Below, piece after piece: positions 3,995 to 5,255 of a DNA stretch of 5,255 bases. The stretch covers positions 1 to 5,255 of the forward strand of contig CALCJD010000136.1 of assembly GCA_937960895.1 (NCBI GenBank). The letters are read 5' to 3'. Position 1 is the stretch's first letter. The number at the start of each line of letters is the position of its first letter. The notes below the pieces were generated by a model. That model was given only the letters and a program-made list of their open reading frames with translations. It was not told where the DNA came from and ran no database searches. This stretch comes from an uncultured Spartobacteria bacterium. GTDB taxonomy: Bacteria > Verrucomicrobiota > Verrucomicrobiia > Chthoniobacterales > Terrimicrobiaceae. The translations under genes and the position numbers were made by a program.

Positions 3995-5255
3995 GTGAGG
4001 AACCCGCGGAAACCCCGGCTCATCTACGACGGGGACTGTCATTTCTGCCGGCGGTGGATCGAACGGTGGCGGGACATGACCGGCGACCGGGTGGAATACC
4101 TTCCGTTCCAGGAATGCGCCGCCGAACATCCCGACATTCCGCCGGACGACTTTGCGCGCGCCGTCCAGTGGATCGACACCGACGGGCATCGCAAAACCGG
4201 CGCGGCCGCCGTGCTTGCCGCGCTGGCCGTCGCCGGCCGGCCCGGTCGGGCCCTGCAGGCCCTTTACCGGAACGTCCCCCCGTTTGCGCGCGCCGCCGAA
4301 GCCGCCTACCGCCTCGTCGCGGATCATCGCACGGTGTTTTCCCGGCTGACGCGCTGGCTCTGGGGCCGGGACGTGCGCACGCCCACCTATGCGACGGCGA
4401 CATGGATTTTTCTGCGGCTTCTGGGATTGATCTACCTGATTGCCTTCCTTTCGTTCTGGCGGCAGAGCGCCGGGTTGATCGGCGAACACGGCATCCTTCC
4501 CGCGGAAACGTTTTTTGCCCGGGCCCGCGAATTTCTCGGCGGGGACGCCTTCTGGCAGTTGCCGAGTTTCCTTTGGTGGGGGGCGGATTCCATGGCGCTC
4601 AATGTCTGGTGCGCGCTGGGGGTGGTCGCCTCGCTGCTGCTGCTCTTCGGTGTCCTTCCCGCGCCCTGCCTGATTTTTCTCTGGGCGAACTACCTTTCCC
4701 TCATAGTGGCCGGACAGGTGTTTTACCAGTTCCAGTGGGACGTCCTGCTTCTTGAGACCGGTTTTCTGGCGATCTTCCTGGCCCCGTGGCGATGGTTCAC
4801 CCCATGGCGCAGCCGTTCCGACCCGCCGCGCCTCGCCCGCTTTCTTCTGCTCTGGCTGCTCTTCCGCCTGATGATGGCCTCCGCCGTGGTGAAGCTCACC
4901 GGCGGGGATCCCACGTGGGCCGACGGCACGGCGCTCGAATACCACTATTTCACCCAGCCGCTCCCCACGCCCCTGGCCTGGTATGCCCATCAGCTTCCCG
5001 CCGGCTTCCAATGGCTCAGCGTGCAGACGATGTTTTTCATTGAGCTCGTCCTGCCGTTTTTCCTCTTCCTGCCGCGCCGGCTTCGTCTCATCGGAGCCGC
5101 CGGGCTGGCGGCGCTGCAGGTGTTGATCATGCTCACCGGAAACTACGGCTTTTTCAATCTGCTCACGCTGGCCCTTTGCCTGCCGGCCGTGGACGATCAG
5201 GTGCTCGGCGGACGGCGTCCGCGCCGGGAGCACGACGGCACCCTTCCGCGCCGGG
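3995..5255 (+). CDS. DCC-family thiol-disulfide domain fused to lipase maturation factor (LMF1-like) membrane domain (partial, 3' end outside window)
   Basis: The frame is open for 420 codons to the right edge. An N-terminal thioredoxin-like DCC (DUF393) domain, about residues 8-118, has the signature YDGDCHFC with a CxxC pair C15/C18. From about residue 135 a polytopic region follows, with spans near 137-155, 203-222, 250-265, 281-297, 343-360 and 364-384. It carries LMF hallmarks: WDVLLLETGFLAIFLAP (248-264), RLMMASAVVKLTGGDPTW (291-308), LEYHYFTQPLPTPLAWYAH (314-332) and TGNYGFFNLL (381-390). In vertebrates LMF1 helps fold homodimeric lipases in the ER. The bacterial role is unproven; a disulfide or secreted-protein folding function at the inner membrane is inferred. 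The GTG at 3995 is the only in-frame start between an upstream stop at 3965 and the CxxC. It lacks a clear Shine-Dalgarno. The 19-nt gap after the peptidase gene suggests co-transcription. Confidence 0.92.
   Translation, partial: MRNPRKPRLIYDGDCHFCRRWIERWRDMTGDRVEYLPFQECAAEHPDIPPDDFARAVQWIDTDGHRKTGAAAVLAALAVAGRPGRALQALYRNVPPFARAAEAAYRLVADHRTVFSRLTRWLWGRDVRTPTYATATWIFLRLLGLIYLIAFLSFWRQSAGLIGEHGILPAETFFARAREFLGGDAFWQLPSFLWWGADSMALNVWCALGVVASLLLLFGVLPAPCLIFLWANYLSLIVAGQVFYQFQWDVLLLETGFLAIFLAPWRWFTPWRSRSDPPRLARFLLLWLLFRLMMASAVVKLTGGDPTWADGTALEYHYFTQPLPTPLAWYAHQLPAGFQWLSVQTMFFIELVLPFFLFLPRRLRLIGAAGLAALQVLIMLTGNYGFFNLLTLALCLPAVDDQVLGGRRPRREHDGTLPRR

Noticed and set aside
4054..4755. A 233-codon plus-strand frame inside the DCC-LMF gene
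   Set aside because: It is out of frame with the CxxC and LMF motifs and yields an Arg/Pro/Ala-rich product without domains.
3881..5233. A 450-codon open frame on the minus strand, antisense to the end of the peptidase and the LMF gene
   Set aside because: The composition is dominated by Gly, Pro, Arg, Glu and Gln with no domain. The plus strand has unmistakable M42 and LMF motifs over the same bases.
1..5255. CRISPR arrays, tRNA or rRNA genes, insertion sequences, integrase sites
   Set aside because: No regularly spaced repeats, no transposase-like or integrase-like proteins and no recognisable cloverleaf or rRNA sequence were seen on either strand.

Overview
The window is a 5.3 kb, GC-rich, densely coding bacterial chromosomal segment with no RNA genes, mobile elements or CRISPR. 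It carries a double-DUF3592 membrane protein with arrestin-like partners and a DCC thioredoxin-like/lipase maturation factor fusion. Together with a start region that has a -10 element but no Shine-Dalgarno site, this suggests Verrucomicrobiota or a relative in the PVC group. That placement is an inference from gene content and was not checked by any search.

Layout, left to right. At 1-153 (+) is the C-terminal end of an RsbW-type anti-sigma-factor histidine-kinase-like ATPase. It converges on a minus-strand operon across a 39-bp gap that holds a GC-rich hairpin. The operon is read leftward from about 2.8 kb. Its first gene encodes a 547-aa membrane protein with two tandem DUF3592 units and a C-terminal arrestin-like beta domain. 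The second encodes a 136-aa stand-alone arrestin-like protein, and the third a 188-aa P-loop ATPase with a GNVR sensor-2-like motif. The three genes overlap by 4 bp each (GTGA, then ATGA), so they are probably translationally coupled and made as a set. I know of no characterised function for this set, and it is the most interesting content of the window.

A short divergent intergenic region (2807-2901) separates the operon from rightward genes. Both directions carry the same -10-like hexamer, TAGAGT, placed 6-7 nt before a possible start codon with no Shine-Dalgarno, which suggests leaderless transcripts. A perfect 7-bp inverted repeat surrounds the -35 of the rightward promoter.

The rightward genes are an M42-family metallo-aminopeptidase (2902-3975), whose full metal-binding and catalytic set can be seen, and, 19 nt later, a GTG-started DCC-LMF fusion (3995 to beyond the right edge). 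No terminator separates them, so they may be co-transcribed. Very long open frames antisense to the real genes (590 and 450 codons) are judged to be GC-driven shadows.
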